From a bacterium (lineage in GTDB: Bacteria; Bacillota; Clostridia; UBA1381): 32,869 bases of DNA. Shown here piece by piece: positions 1 to 11,300 of the stretch; positions within the stretch are counted from its first letter, which is position 1; each line of letters starts with the position of its first letter. Both the position numbers and the translations under genes were made by a program. The notes beneath the pieces are model-generated. The model had not been told where the DNA came from, did no database searches, and saw only the letters and a program-made list of their open reading frames with translations. The stretch lies in the NCBI GenBank assembly GCA_030536655.1, contig JAUNPN010000019.1, forward strand, positions 1 through 32,869, read 5' to 3'.

Positions 1-3000
1 TGAGCCGCCTGAGCCGCTGCTTGATTCTGTTGCTGTAAGCTTAACCTTTTTCTCCGCCTTTAATCCATTGTATTCAGCGCGGATTGTAATCGTCTGCACC
101 GATGCATTCTTTGAAATCGTCAGCACTCCGTTCTCTACAGAAACACCTGATGAGCTCACACTCCATACCGCCTGTGACGCGTCTATCTTCTGACCAAGCT
201 GATTCAACAGATTATACGCTCTGCTTGTCGAACCGCTTGACGGAATTGTAATTGAACTGCTTCCGTCTATTGAAATTGAAGTTACTGCTGCAAGTGTATT
301 TACCGTCTTTTCAGCTGTCAATCCGTTGTATTCAGCACTGATTTTAATTGTTTCATTTTCCTTTGCTGAAGCCGAAACCTCAAGTATTCCTGATTCAGAA
401 TCAAAGCTTACTCCCTGCGGACACTCAGCTTTCATATGAATATCCAATGTATCAATCACATTTCCATTCAAATCTGTTGCACGAACCGTATACTGTGTTT
501 TGCTCGGTATTGCCGCGCTCTCAGCTCCTACAATTTCCATTCCTCCGATGCCCGCATTTGATGACGATGTAAATGCTGCGTCTGCAAACCATGCCTTACC
601 GCTTCCATCAATACAAAGGCTCATTACAGCATACGAGGCATTTATCGGTGCAACCGAAGATCCGCGCAGCTCACTCCATGATGTATCTGTCGTATATGCC
701 GTTTTATCCGATGCAAGCACTCTGCCAAGCTCATCATAATATGTTGCCATAAGATATGCGCCCTTGTTTGCATTGAAGGTCTGTACCTGTGCCGCATAGC
801 TGTACTTCTGTCCGGATGTGATTCCGGTAATGCTTTCGCTTTCCCACTTTTCGCCGTAGGTACGTGAAACGTCACCTTCCTCTGCGCCGTAGCCTGCAAG
901 CATCAATGACGGCTTACCGTTATATACAGCACTTTCGTCAATACCTGCCTGCTTCGTAATTTCCAGATCGTCAAACCAGACTGTACCTTTCCGGTTATTT
1001 GCACCGCCGCGGTAACGCATATCTATTCTGAGCTTTGTTGCGCGCGGATTTGCATAAATTGAGCCGGAAATCTTTTTCCAGTCGCTTGTGCAGTTTCCTG
1101 ATGAATCTCCGCTCGGATAGAATACAAGCAGCTGCTTATTTTCCTCAACAGTTGAACCGTTTTCATCATAGAATATCAACGTCGCATAGATATTGGAATC
1201 CTCTGAAACATGGTCTGTCTTTACCCACAAGGATATATTATACACATTACCTCCCTGAATTGACAGATTCTGTGATACCTGCATTGAACCCTGAGCGCGG
1301 TCTGCGTTGTAAATTCTTGCCGAACCGCCGCTGTTGCCTGTGTGGTCAACCTCGCTGTCCCACGTAAATACCGGTGCATTATCAGCAACGGTATATGTCG
1401 TTGTATTTGCTTTCCAACCCGATATACTTGAATCGAATGTATCATTCGTGGTTGAAATTCTTCTGTCGTTATTTGTCCAGTCTGCCGGAAGCATTGTATC
1501 CTTATCATACTCCGCAAAGCTTCCGTTTTTCAAAACAACACTGCCGCCCTCGGACTGCTTCAATATTGTAACAGTCTTTTCGGCATAGGCTGCATTGTTT
1601 TCCACTGCCGTTGCACGGATAACAATCGTTCCCGCCTGAGCATTGTCATCTATTACAAGCGCACCGTTGCTTCTAATTGAAACACCGTCATACTTCTTAT
1701 CAAGCGTCCATTCAACATTTCCGTCATACGGATTATTATACTGGTCGCTTACCTTTGCAGTGTACTGATACCTGTTTGCTGTTTCACCCTTAAGAGGTGC
1801 AACTGCAATATCAGCTCCGTCCGCTATACTTACATAGGTTACAACCGGTGATGATGTTTCCGTAAGAATTATATTATCATACCATACATCTCCCGAGCCT
1901 GCGCCGTTTGTAAGCTTAAGCTCCGCATATGTGCAGCCTGCCGGAACAATTACCTCGCCTATTTTCTCCGTCCACTTATTCACTGACTCAACACTGATTT
2001 TCTCAGTACTAATCTCTGCGCCCTCTGAATTCCTGAATATGATCTCAGCGTTTCCGATAGTGTCTGCTTCTGTCATTACCGACAGCTTATATGTATAGCT
2101 TTTTCCTGACGCAACAGTAATTCCATCGGAAGTCCAACTCATATTTCCTGTAACCTTTAGTACATTATTTCCGTCAACCGCTGTCTTTGAGTTATCTATT
2201 CCCTGCGGTGCAATACGGAAGTTATGATAGTAAACACTGCCCTCTGACGCTGATAAGCCCCAGTTTATTCTTAATCTGTCCACATTCTGCGGTACTGTAA
2301 TCTGCTTTCTGAGCGTATCATAGCCGCTTGTTGTATATGCCTTTGACGCGCTTCCGTCCTTTATATACCAGCTGCCCGAGAACTGATTTGACTTTCCTGT
2401 TGTTCCCTGGAAACCTTCATAGCCTACATAAGGTCCTGCCATTGATGATGAATTAAGCTGATAAAATTCATCAAGATGATAATCCTGAGCTACCCAGTAA
2501 GTAATTCCCGATGTAACTCTTATATCCGGGCCTCCGTCACTGCTGCTGTTAGCAGTGTTGTTTGTATATACTCTGCCCTCATAATCCTTGTCAATTCCGC
2601 GCGCTCCTGTGAGCTTAACGGTTTTCTTTCCGTAAAGCCCTGTCGGATCCTCCGCACTGTGGCTTCCGCTCAGATAGCCGTCGGTATCATTTGATTTCTG
2701 GAAATTCGCAAGCATATTTTCCGATGCCTGATCCATCTGATAACGCTGTATTCCGTTATGAGCCGAATCAATCGCCGGGTCATACGAGTTCCAACCCTTC
2801 GGCATCATTGCGTCATCGGTATTTTCGAATGAACCGTTTATCAGCTGTGCCGCAAGCGCGGCAACAGTGATTTCCTTCTCTGTCCATATTACTCCGTTTA
2901 ACTTGGACGCCGCTTTTACAAAAACTGTACCGGGCTTTGCGTCCTTCGTAACATTGAAAACACCGTTATTGTCAATGCTTATTCCCTCCGGCTCAGCCTC

Positions 3001-6000
3001 TGAACCGTCTGTACCAATAAATCTGCTTACTGACCATGTGATATTTTCATCGCTCTCGTTGGTAAACGGGTTAAAATGTACTGCCGAAAGCTTTGTTGTG
3101 TTAGCTTCATTTCCCGACGGAATCGGAATAGTGTCCACTCCGCCCGAAATTACAACCGTTTCCTTGCTGTAATTTATCATAAGTGTCGGATAAAGCTCAC
3201 TTAAATTATTTGCAAGCTCCGGGAACTTGTTGACTAAATCTCCGTAGTTTGCATATGATTTGTCTATATCCTTTGAGAATACTGTGTTCGCAGCTGTTCC
3301 GTTGTATCCTGCCGTCAGCATAAAGCTGATTTCATTTTCCTCCGGGTTAGCGTTTATCCATGATATGATGTAATCCTTAACATCAACAACAGTCTGCCAG
3401 CTTGCAATGCTTTCATTATCTCCGCGCTCACCCTCATATATTCTCTTACCCTTTGTCATTCTCGAAAGAGTGAATACTCCATCCTCAGCATTAACGACTG
3501 AATCTGCTGCAATCGCCGCATTTATTATCTCCGACTTATTTGCAAATGAATTGAGCGTTGAATCTGTTTCATCCCAGGAATTTGCAAGCGGCTTAAGCAT
3601 GAGCTTTCCGTCATTTGAAATCGAAGTTGCAAATCGGATATTAATCGAATCAATCGGATATCCTTCCTTAACTGCTTCCTTCAAGGTACTGATATCAAAC
3701 TTCATCGCACCCGAAAATCCTCTGTCTGAATCGGTCAGGTTGCGTATTTCCATATCAGGACCACTCACATTTTTTGTATCCGTATTACCGGAACGGAACA
3801 GTACGTCCGCCATCGGATATAATCTTGACGGATACTTTGAAATCACAAGCTCCACGTCAAATGCCGCTGCCGCATCATTAACTGCTGATTTTGCAGTAAT
3901 TGTAATAACCGCACTCTGCGCATTCTTTCCTATTATAAGCTTTCCGTTATCAATAGTAACGTCCTTTACTCTATCGCCTGAAACAGACCAATTAATATCT
4001 GCATCGCTTATTTCGCTGCCGAACTGGTCAAACACAGACGCATTGTAAATTCCCTCATACGGAAGCTGTGACACCAGTAAATTTAATTCACCTTCGCCGT
4101 TTATGACCACTGATGCAGGAATTGAAGCTGCTCTCTTTACTACCTTTATTATTTTTGAAGCTGTGAACCCGATTCCGTTCTCATCCTGATATTTTGCGGT
4201 CAACGTAATTGTCTGCTCACCCATCGGCATCGCTTTATCCGCTACCATTACACTGCCCGAAGCCTTCATTGAGATATAATCAGAACCGCTTACCGACCAT
4301 GTTACATTTTCGGCATTCGCAGCTATATCCATTCCCATATCGCTCATGAGAACTGCCCTGTACGCATCGGCACTTGTTTCGTAATCTGCCTCCGCATCGC
4401 CATGAATTATCCAGCTGTCCTCACCATCTATTCTTAATGATGATGGAGTTAAGGCCTTTCCGTTATAATATACTTCGATTTCTCCGCACCTTGTGGTTGA
4501 ACCGTTTCCGTCAAGCACGAGATAGCGGCTGTTTCCGAATTCTCCGCTTAATGTTACTGTTTCATATCTGTCGTCCGCATTTTTGCTGCTGTATTCTACG
4601 GTTATTGCTGATGTAAGATTTTTTGTATTGCTGTTATTTATTCTTGCCCAGTTTTTCTTTAACGAAATACTGTTGTCTGTAACAACACCGTTTGCACTTT
4701 CACCCGCATTACCGGCTAAACCTATAATTGCCGATGAGGAAATATCCTTAAGCACAATTCTCGATACCGGAATATTTGCTCCGAAATCTATTACCGATGC
4801 AAATCTATCACCCTGTCCGGTTGAATATAGTGTTGTTACATCTCCGTCTATCAGTGTTTTAGTCTTTGCTTCCGCCTTTGCCGCGTCAACAATATTAACC
4901 TCTCCGCCGGCTTCCTGTGTATGCTTATCCTTGCTTGATATGCTGTATGTATACAGTCCCTTGTCTGTCATATCAAGCTTATCGAATGCAATCGGTCCTT
5001 CCGTAGGCTTTGCTGTCGGCTCAGCAATATATTCTCCGTCATAGTATACTTCGATTTCTCCGCATCTTGTGGTTGAGCCGTTTCCATCAAGCACGAGATA
5101 ACGGCTGCTTCCGAAATCTCCGCTTAATGTTACTGTTTCATATCTGCCGTCCGCATTCTTACCGCTGTATTCTACAGTTATTGCAGCTGTAAGATTTTTT
5201 CTGTCGCTGTCATTCAATCTTGCCCAGTTCTTCTTTAATGAGATGCTGCTGCTTGTGAGAACACCGTTTTCACTTGCTCCTTCATCTCCCGCCAGACCTA
5301 TAATAGCAGATGATGACACGTCCTTTACTACAATTTTTGATACCGAAATGTTTGCTCCGAAATCTATTACCGATGCAAACCTGTCACTCTGTCCGGTTGA
5401 ATATATTGTAGTTACATCTCCGTCTGTAAGAGTTCTGTTGCTTGATTCCGACCTTGTTGCATCAACAATATTAACCTCTCCGCCGGCTTCCTGTGTATGC
5501 TTATCCTTGCTTGATATATTATAAGTATAAATTACTTTATCCGTCATATCAAGCTTGTTATATGAAAGCGGCTTTGATGTTGTTGCCGGTGTCGGCTCTG
5601 TTGTCGGTCCGGTTGTTGGTTCCTTTGTAACTTCTGCTGTCGGCTCGACCCCTGCCGTCGGTTCCGTTGTAACCTCTGCCGTCGGCTCCGTTGTTGCTTC
5701 TGAATCCAACACTGTTGTTACAGACACTGTACCGGTCTTAATCTTTGTCGCATCATCAGCTGAGGCAGCGTTCATGATTAGGAAGTCCACATAACCTCTC
5801 GCAATATCTTCATCACTTACCGTAAGCTCAAAATTCATAAGCTTTTCACTGCCCGAATTTGCCCTTGCCGCTGGTTCTGCCGCTGCAAAGTCCCCATTAT
5901 TTCCTGACCAATCGTGACCGGACGCCAGTGATGCGGCATAGGTTATGTCCGCAGCAACGGACGTATTCGGAACATGATTATAATCCGTCATCGGAAGCTC

Positions 6001-6429
6001 CGTTGTCCAGTCTGCAAATTCATTATTGTAAGAATATGCTTCAAAATCAACATTTCCCTTATCAACACCGAACTCCACATTTACAGCCGATGTATTTTCC
6101 GAATTAAGCACAATTCTCATCAAAGCATATTCTCTTGCCGATGTTTTCAGCTCCGCACTATCCCTGATACTATACTCAGCCTGATCCGGATCTGCATCAT
6201 ATGTTGACATATACTGTCCGTTCAGAATATCTATCAGATAGCCTGAACTGCAAAACGTTTCCCCGGTAGCCTGAGCGATGCCTGATTTTCCGTTGTTGCA
6301 TCGCAGCTGTCGGAAATATGCTACTTCGGCATCGCCTTCTGCCGCCATTGCCGCCGGAAATGCCGGAAGCAATGAGGTAAACATTGCAGACACTGACAGA
6401 AGTGCCACTCCGCTTTTAAATCCCTTCAT
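1..6429 (-). CDS. Giant secreted multidomain Ig-like/CBM/discoidin-like protein, 3' end outside window
   Basis: Open frame of 2143 codons from an ATG at 6429 with no stop before the window edge, so the C-terminus is missing. The start has GGAGGG about 8 nt upstream and lies 14 nt after the previous gene in the operon. Seen in the frame: signal peptide (residues 1-29), an unassigned N-terminal domain (30-243), a Thr/Pro/Glu linker (about 244-283), two tandem F5/8C-like repeats (about 291-463 and 483-655), two bacterial Ig-like domains (658-865), a CBM96/DNRLRE-like domain (about 866-1087), then Ig-like (1089-1187), CBM4/9-like (from LINGSFEN, about 1196-1520), Ig-like (1523-1623), CBM4/9-like (about 1629-1953) and two more Ig-like domains (1954-2133), ending in a Ser/Gly linker. 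I see no catalytic domain. Role inferred: surface carbohydrate binding or scaffold. The missing C-terminus could carry SLH repeats or an enzyme. Domain family names are from memory of their patterns. Confidence 0.9.
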   Translation of the reverse strand, partial: MKGFKSGVALLSVSAMFTSLLPAFPAAMAAEGDAEVAYFRQLRCNNGKSGIAQATGETFCSSGYLIDILNGQYMSTYDADPDQAEYSIRDSAELKTSAREYALMRIVLNSENTSAVNVEFGVDKGNVDFEAYSYNNEFADWTTELPMTDYNHVPNTSVAADITYAASLASGHDWSGNNGDFAAAEPAARANSGSEKLMNFELTVSDEDIARGYVDFLIMNAASADDATKIKTGTVSVTTVLDSEATTEPTAEVTTEPTAGVEPTAEVTKEPTTGPTTEPTPATTSKPLSYNKLDMTDKVIYTYNISSKDKHTQEAGGEVNIVDATRSESSNRTLTDGDVTTIYSTGQSDRFASVIDFGANISVSKIVVKDVSSSAIIGLAGDEGASENGVLTSSSISLKKNWARLNDSDRKNLTAAITVEYSGKNADGRYETVTLSGDFGSSRYLVLDGNGSTTRCGEIEVYYDGEYIAEPTAKPTEGPIAFDKLDMTDKGLYTYSISSKDKHTQEAGGEVNIVDAAKAEAKTKTLIDGDVTTLYSTGQGDRFASVIDFGANIPVSRIVLKDISSSAIIGLAGNAGESANGVVTDNSISLKKNWARINNSNTKNLTSAITVEYSSKNADDRYETVTLSGEFGNSRYLVLDGNGSTTRCGEIEVYYNGKALTPSSLRIDGEDSWIIHGDAEADYETSADAYRAVLMSDMGMDIAANAENVTWSVSGSDYISMKASGSVMVADKAMPMGEQTITLTAKYQDENGIGFTASKIIKVVKRAASIPASVVINGEGELNLLVSQLPYEGIYNASVFDQFGSEISDADINWSVSGDRVKDVTIDNGKLIIGKNAQSAVITITAKSAVNDAAAAFDVELVISKYPSRLYPMADVLFRSGNTDTKNVSGPDMEIRNLTDSDRGFSGAMKFDISTLKEAVKEGYPIDSINIRFATSISNDGKLMLKPLANSWDETDSTLNSFANKSEIINAAIAADSVVNAEDGVFTLSRMTKGKRIYEGERGDNESIASWQTVVDVKDYIISWINANPEENEISFMLTAGYNGTAANTVFSKDIDKSYANYGDLVNKFPELANNLSELYPTLMINYSKETVVISGGVDTIPIPSGNEANTTKLSAVHFNPFTNESDENITWSVSRFIGTDGSEAEPEGISIDNNGVFNVTKDAKPGTVFVKAASKLNGVIWTEKEITVAALAAQLINGSFENTDDAMMPKGWNSYDPAIDSAHNGIQRYQMDQASENMLANFQKSNDTDGYLSGSHSAEDPTGLYGKKTVKLTGARGIDKDYEGRVYTNNTANSSSDGGPDIRVTSGITYWVAQDYHLDEFYQLNSSSMAGPYVGYEGFQGTTGKSNQFSGSWYIKDGSASKAYTTSGYDTLRKQITVPQNVDRLRINWGLSASEGSVYYHNFRIAPQGIDNSKTAVDGNNVLKVTGNMSWTSDGITVASGKSYTYKLSVMTEADTIGNAEIIFRNSEGAEISTEKISVESVNKWTEKIGEVIVPAGCTYAELKLTNGAGSGDVWYDNIILTETSSPVVTYVSIADGADIAVAPLKGETANRYQYTAKVSDQYNNPYDGNVEWTLDKKYDGVSIRSNGALVIDDNAQAGTIVIRATAVENNAAYAEKTVTILKQSEGGSVVLKNGSFAEYDKDTMLPADWTNNDRRISTTNDTFDSSISGWKANTTTYTVADNAPVFTWDSEVDHTGNSGGSARIYNADRAQGSMQVSQNLSIQGGNVYNISLWVKTDHVSEDSNIYATLIFYDENGSTVEENKQLLVFYPSGDSSGNCTSDWKKISGSIYANPRATKLRIDMRYRGGANNRKGTVWFDDLEITKQAGIDESAVYNGKPSLMLAGYGAEEGDVSRTYGEKWESESITGITSGQKYSYAAQVQTFNANKGAYLMATYYDELGRVLASDKTAYTTDTSWSELRGSSVAPINASYAVMSLCIDGSGKAWFADAAFTSSSNAGIGGMEIVGAESAAIPSKTQYTVRATDLNGNVIDTLDIHMKAECPQGVSFDSESGILEVSASAKENETIKISAEYNGLTAEKTVNTLAAVTSISIDGSSSITIPSSGSTSRAYNLLNQLGQKIDASQAVWSVSSSGVSVENGVLTISKNASVQTITIRAEYNGLKAEKKVKLTATESSSGSGGS
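4465..4983 (-). repeat. Second F5/8C-like repeat within the giant protein gene
   Basis: This 519-bp segment encodes 173 residues (DKLDMTDK to GEIEVYY). It is a direct duplicate, 576 bp (192 codons) away, of 5041-5559, with roughly four in five residues identical and no indel inside the unit. The SRYLVLDG...TRCGEIEVYY ending resembles the last strands of discoidin/F5/8-type-C carbohydrate-binding domains. The units are separated by a short Pro/Thr spacer. Confidence 0.85.
5041..5559 (-). repeat. First F5/8C-like repeat within the giant protein gene
   Basis: First copy (NKLDMTDK to GEIEVYY) of the 173-residue tandem domain. The conserved parts are SSKDKHTQEAGGEVNIVDA, DRFASVIDFGAN and the C-terminal GNGSTTRCGEIEVYY. 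Variation is concentrated in two short stretches after VNIVDA and after IIGLAG, as expected for surface loops. Confidence 0.85.
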
Positions 6430-6443
6430 CTTATTCCCTCCTG

Positions 6444-8372
6444 TTAATTTGCTTTTTCGAATACGATATTTTTTACATTAATTAAGTAAGTATTCGGTAT
6501 CTCTTTATCAGTAAGCTCCAGTATATTCGTACCTGCCTTAAGTTCAACCGTTCCTATGTCCTCATATACATAGTAGCTCCATCCGCCGGTCTGTGCAAAC
6601 TCATGGTCAAAGCTGTTTCCGTTCAGATTAAATGTTACTGTTCCGCCGCCTGAATTTACATTCGCCGAATAATAAATCTTCATATTATATTTTCCGGGCG
6701 AGTTTGCCTTAAACTTAAAGGTCATCTTCTGATTATTACGGAAGTTTTCAACATAGCTGTCCTCTCCGCTGCCGAATACATTCAGCATACCGCCTTCAAG
6801 CTCTGCCGTATCTGCAAGAACTCTTATAGGACGCGCGTCACCTTCGCTTGCAAAATATGCGCACAGCTGAGGTGCTTTTCCTCCGGCAACATAGCATTTC
6901 GGCTTATTTTCTTCTTTAAGCTCATAGCCGTCATAGTTCACCGATGTCACAAAAAATTCCACAATATTGTTTTCGTCCATATGCTCCTTAAGCTCGTCAA
7001 GACTCAGTTCGAAATAATATTCCTCACCATTAAGCTTTGCCTGCGCAAACGGCTGCGTCTTTTTCTCCGGTGATACAGCCTTTTCCATATCACCCCAACT
7101 CGGCAATAATGCCGATATATTATCCACAACCGCATTGTAGCCGGCTTTATCCGTTCCGGCAACAGCCTTGCTGTTCATTACCTGCATATATGACGAATTA
7201 TTCCAGTCAGTATTGCTTACCTTGTTTTCATACCAGTACAAGCCAAGATCCATATCTCCGCCTGATTCCCGCGTCAGTGTCAGCGATACTGTCTGCGGTG
7301 CATTCTCATGCTCAATCAACTCGCTCAAATCATATCTCATAAGGAACGCAAAGCCCTGCTGTCCCTGCATTTCTTCAGAGATTTTCAGACCGGTCGCATC
7401 GTCGTCCGCATTCATATACTTTGCGTTCTTACCATAAAGACGGTAATTCATTCTGTCCTCATTGTTATTTTTTCTTACCTGCACCGCCGCAGTATAATCA
7501 ATATAAAGCTCTTCCGATTTGCCTTCTGCCTCTGTAACTGCTTTCGGTATTTCGCGGAGGTCCGGAGTAACAGTTCTTTTTATTATATTTAAAATCTCTG
7601 CTCTCGTCACATTACTGTTTGGCTTTAAAGTCCCGTCATCATATCCGGTAATAATCCCCGATATATACGCCTTGATAACATAATCCTTCAGGCTGTCTTC
7701 CGCATCGTCAATATCGGAAATCATTTCCTTATATTTATCAAGTGACTCAGGGAAATACTCACCCTTAAGCGAGCAGATTACAGCCTTTGCCACCTGCGCG
7801 CGCGTCATCGGAACATTATAATCACTGTAATCTCCCTGTTCAAAAATACCGTCATCAAGCATTTTTATAATATACGGAGTTGCCCAGTAGCCGTCTGTCA
7901 GCTGATAAAAGCTGCCGCGCCATGCCGCAAATATTTTTGAAAATTCCGATGCGGTTACCGGATTGTCAGGATAAAAATTCCCGTCCTCGTATCCTTCCAG
8001 ATAATTCTTATCTGTACACTCTTTAATCAGCTGTTCCGCCCAGTGACCGCTGCAATCAGGAAACTTTGAGCCTTCAAAGCCAAGACCACCGGCTGCGCCT
8101 GCTGCGCCGCCATTAAAAACAGGTCCTGTTTCCTCGCTGCTGTCCTCCGGATTCCCGATGTTTTCATCAACCGCAGTATCCGGCTCAGGTGTTGCCTCCT
8201 CCGGTGCCGGTGACGCTGTAGCCTCCGACTCATCTTCATCATCCTCCGCTTCCTCGGAATTGTCTGTTTCCGCCGCATATGCCGATGTATATCCCGACTC
8301 ATACTTCAAAAGTCCCGGTACTGTGCCGGCAGCTATTGCCGCTGCCAGCATCAGAGTTATAAGCTTTTTCAT
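6444..8372 (-). CDS. Secreted SLH-domain protein with CBM-like domains
   Basis: Predicted cell-surface protein of 642 residues. It has a signal peptide (about residues 1-34), an acidic Pro/Glu/Asp linker (35-100), three SLH repeats (about 105-280, with GHWAEQLI...GYEDGNFYPDNPVTASEF, a degenerate middle repeat, and ITGYDDGTLKPNSNVTRAEI), then a DNRLRE/CBM96-like beta-sandwich (about 295-510) and a C-terminal CBM6/35-like domain (about 515-640). I chose the ATG at 8372 over the TTG one codon upstream. The ATG overlaps the stop of the preceding gene (TGATG) and has GGAGGG 6 nt upstream, so translational coupling is likely. SLH repeats normally bind pyruvylated secondary cell-wall polymer. No catalytic residues are recognisable, so a wall-anchored glycan-binding role is inferred. 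Confidence 0.9.
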   Translation of the reverse strand: MKKLITLMLAAAIAAGTVPGLLKYESGYTSAYAAETDNSEEAEDDEDESEATASPAPEEATPEPDTAVDENIGNPEDSSEETGPVFNGGAAGAAGGLGFEGSKFPDCSGHWAEQLIKECTDKNYLEGYEDGNFYPDNPVTASEFSKIFAAWRGSFYQLTDGYWATPYIIKMLDDGIFEQGDYSDYNVPMTRAQVAKAVICSLKGEYFPESLDKYKEMISDIDDAEDSLKDYVIKAYISGIITGYDDGTLKPNSNVTRAEILNIIKRTVTPDLREIPKAVTEAEGKSEELYIDYTAAVQVRKNNNEDRMNYRLYGKNAKYMNADDDATGLKISEEMQGQQGFAFLMRYDLSELIEHENAPQTVSLTLTRESGGDMDLGLYWYENKVSNTDWNNSSYMQVMNSKAVAGTDKAGYNAVVDNISALLPSWGDMEKAVSPEKKTQPFAQAKLNGEEYYFELSLDELKEHMDENNIVEFFVTSVNYDGYELKEENKPKCYVAGGKAPQLCAYFASEGDARPIRVLADTAELEGGMLNVFGSGEDSYVENFRNNQKMTFKFKANSPGKYNMKIYYSANVNSGGGTVTFNLNGNSFDHEFAQTGGWSYYVYEDIGTVELKAGTNILELTDKEIPNTYLINVKNIVFEKAN

Positions 8373-11300
8373 CAATTTCCCTCCGTTTCCCTCAGGTCAA
8401 ATACAAGAGTTGAAAGCGGCTGCATCGTGATTTTTCCGTTCACGTCCATCATCGTGTCATTCACCAGCTCATGCACCCTCGCAGTATCAGCCTTAAATTC
8501 TACATTTACGGTTTTATTCTCATCAGAGCAGTTCATAATTATAACATACGGTCCGTACTTTGCAACATTAATCCTTCTCAATCCCAAGGGTGTTGTCATA
8601 TATCCGTTTCCGTGTCCGCTCCACTTATCATTCATTTCATGAAATCTTATTACCTGTGAATATACCGCAACCTCACGGTGATCATCCGCATAATATGCAC
8701 CGCTCGGCATTGTACTTCTCCAATCCAGCGTGCCGCGTACAAATTCGCCGTTATGCTGCAGCGAGAACGACTGTGCCACCTCATCTGAGAAAACATATTC
8801 ACGCTGCTTACCGTTCTCATCTTTATTCCACGGCTCGTTCGGAAGATAAATTCCGGAGCCTAAGTCAAACTTTGTAATATAAACTCCCTTATCAAGAAGC
8901 CTGTAATATATTTCATAAGCCGCCTGCGCTCTGGACATAATGCTGTTGTACTTAATCTCATTTTCATTTCCGAATGCGTTGCTGAGCCAACGCTTGAAAT
9001 CCGCCTCGCTGATTTTCTCCTGCGGTGCAAATGAGGTTTCGTTCACACCCTCGATTATTCCCTTCCATGCAAGCGTAACAACAGCTGCTTCCTGAGGAAT
9101 ACCCTTGATGTCCGCATAGGTTTTGTATCCCTTTGATGCTTCCTTTATCTTATCGCCCATCGCGTCAAAATTAAGAATCATATAAAACAGAAGTCGTCTG
9201 TCTGATACCAATGAGCTTAAGTACAATTCTCCGTTCTCAATGAAAAGCTCCATTGAACGAACAGAATCCTTTGAACCGAAGCCCGCTGCAATGAAATTAT
9301 TCCATGCTGCATACTCAATCAGACCCGGTCCCTTGTAGTTTCTGGTATTGATTGAATAATCGCGTCTTAACGCATTAAAGCCGCTTCTGTTCATGATTGT
9401 ATCAGCAAAGTAATTCATTGCATGAGATGCATTGATTGCCTTCTTTATAATAAGCTCGTCTCCGGTCATATACGCCAGATCTGCAGCCATAGCCGCTCCG
9501 TGCGGTCCATAGTTACCGTCATACGCTCCGTCCAGATGTCCGACCGTTTCCATTGAAAGGCCCTTGGGTGAAATCATAATTGATTTTCTCGGCGTCGGAT
9601 AAATTCCGACCGATTCATACATTCTCTGCTTCAGGGCTGCCTCATCCATGCAGCTTGACGGATTCAAACGTTTCAATGCCATTTGATACGCAACACCCGA
9701 AACAACATTAAACAGCTCCTGATTTACAGCCGGCTTTCTGACAATTACATTAAACATATAATCCGATGCCTTAACATACATCGTGGTGTACGCATTTCTT
9801 CGTTTAACCGGCGGAGTATCAGTATTCAAGTCATCGTCAATATACTCGTCCAGATAACCTCCCGCCTCTATCGCGTCTGCAAGCTCCGTATAGACCTCTC
9901 CGACCGCTCTTGCTCCGGCATTGATTCCGCCGGTTGCCGGCATTCTGTCCGGACCTCCTATCCATGTTTTGTATGTTTCATTGTTCCATCCGCCGTTCGA
10001 GCCCTGTGAACGTACCTGATAATCCAGCCATGCCACACAGCGTTCAACAATCTCCGGGTCATGGTAATGATTTGACCATTCACGGTTATATGCCATCGCC
10101 ATCGCTCTTATACCCTTCTGATTCTCACTGTTTGAACCGATACACTTCACATAATGAACCTGCTTCCAGTTTTCCCATGAGCCGTGACTGTAGGAATTTG
10201 TTCCCTCAAGCACTGCGCCTGTCGCGCCCGCCGGTGAACGTCCTGCCGCAACAGCCTCTTCCCACTGAGGTCCGTAGTTCTGACTCTGCATAATCGACTC
10301 AACACCGGCATTCATTTCATTGATAATATAATCATACGGTGACAGACCGTTCGGCGAAACCTTTATCGCGCCAAGATCATAGCGTTTTGTTATTCCGTCC
10401 TTATCGTCTGCCATTTTCTTGTACCTTGTGTCTGTATGTGTCACAAGCTTATACAGCTGACGTGAATATTCATATGCGGTATTCATACCGTTTGCGGAAT
10501 ACGCATTTGCATCACCGCCATGGTAAATCTGAAATCTCACTTCGTTTCTGCCATAGGTCATTGCCATCGGCAAACGGTAGGTCGCATAAAAATACGATTC
10601 ACGCTGCGCCGGCTCACTGTACATATTATCCCATACCGGCCAGTTAGTACCATACTTTGCCTGAAGCGTTCCGAACTCATCATTAATCATTAAGTTCTGA
10701 ATTTCTTTATTCTCTGCTTCGCTTCCCCACAGCTTTACGGTAATGTAATTCATCTTGTATGGGTCAACCTTCATTGTAACCCAGATCTTATCATCTCCGG
10801 GATAAAGCTGGCGGTATGTATCTCCCAGACCGCCGTATCCCGCAACACTCTTTCCAACGTCTGCGTTATGAGCTTTTTCCGATTCCTCATTACCTAAAAT
10901 CACGCTGTCCAGCACATCGTCCGATGCCGATTCCTCTGTATTCAGATTAATAAAGATGCTGTCGCTGTCCAGCTTCTTAACCTCCATACCGTGGTAATTT
11001 TCCAAATCCGGTGTGGATACGAAATCAGACATCAATGGATTTATTGTCAAATCATCAACCATAAATGTTCCGGTTGAGGCTCTGAGACCAATATTGATTC
11101 GTATATATGACGAGCCTTCCGGCACGGTAACCGAATAGCTGCTCTTCTGCCAGTCCTTGTCTGCGTCCGAATCAAGATAGGTTTTTGAAATATTTACCGT
11201 CTGAGTCTTTAAGTCATCGGTATATACGATTATATTTACCGACATTCCCCACGAGTTGGAGGCTCTCTTATACGGTCCTAAAATTTTATACCACCAGCTG

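Noticed and set aside
3407-4048. Long plus-strand open frame of 213 codons
   Set aside because: It is antisense to the giant minus-strand frame, which is open through the whole region with coherent Ig-like and CBM patterns. It has no ribosome site or recognisable domain.
4465-5559. Repeat pair as CRISPR or mobile DNA
   Set aside because: There are only two long units, in frame within one protein and with no spacer array or transposase. They are duplicated protein domains.
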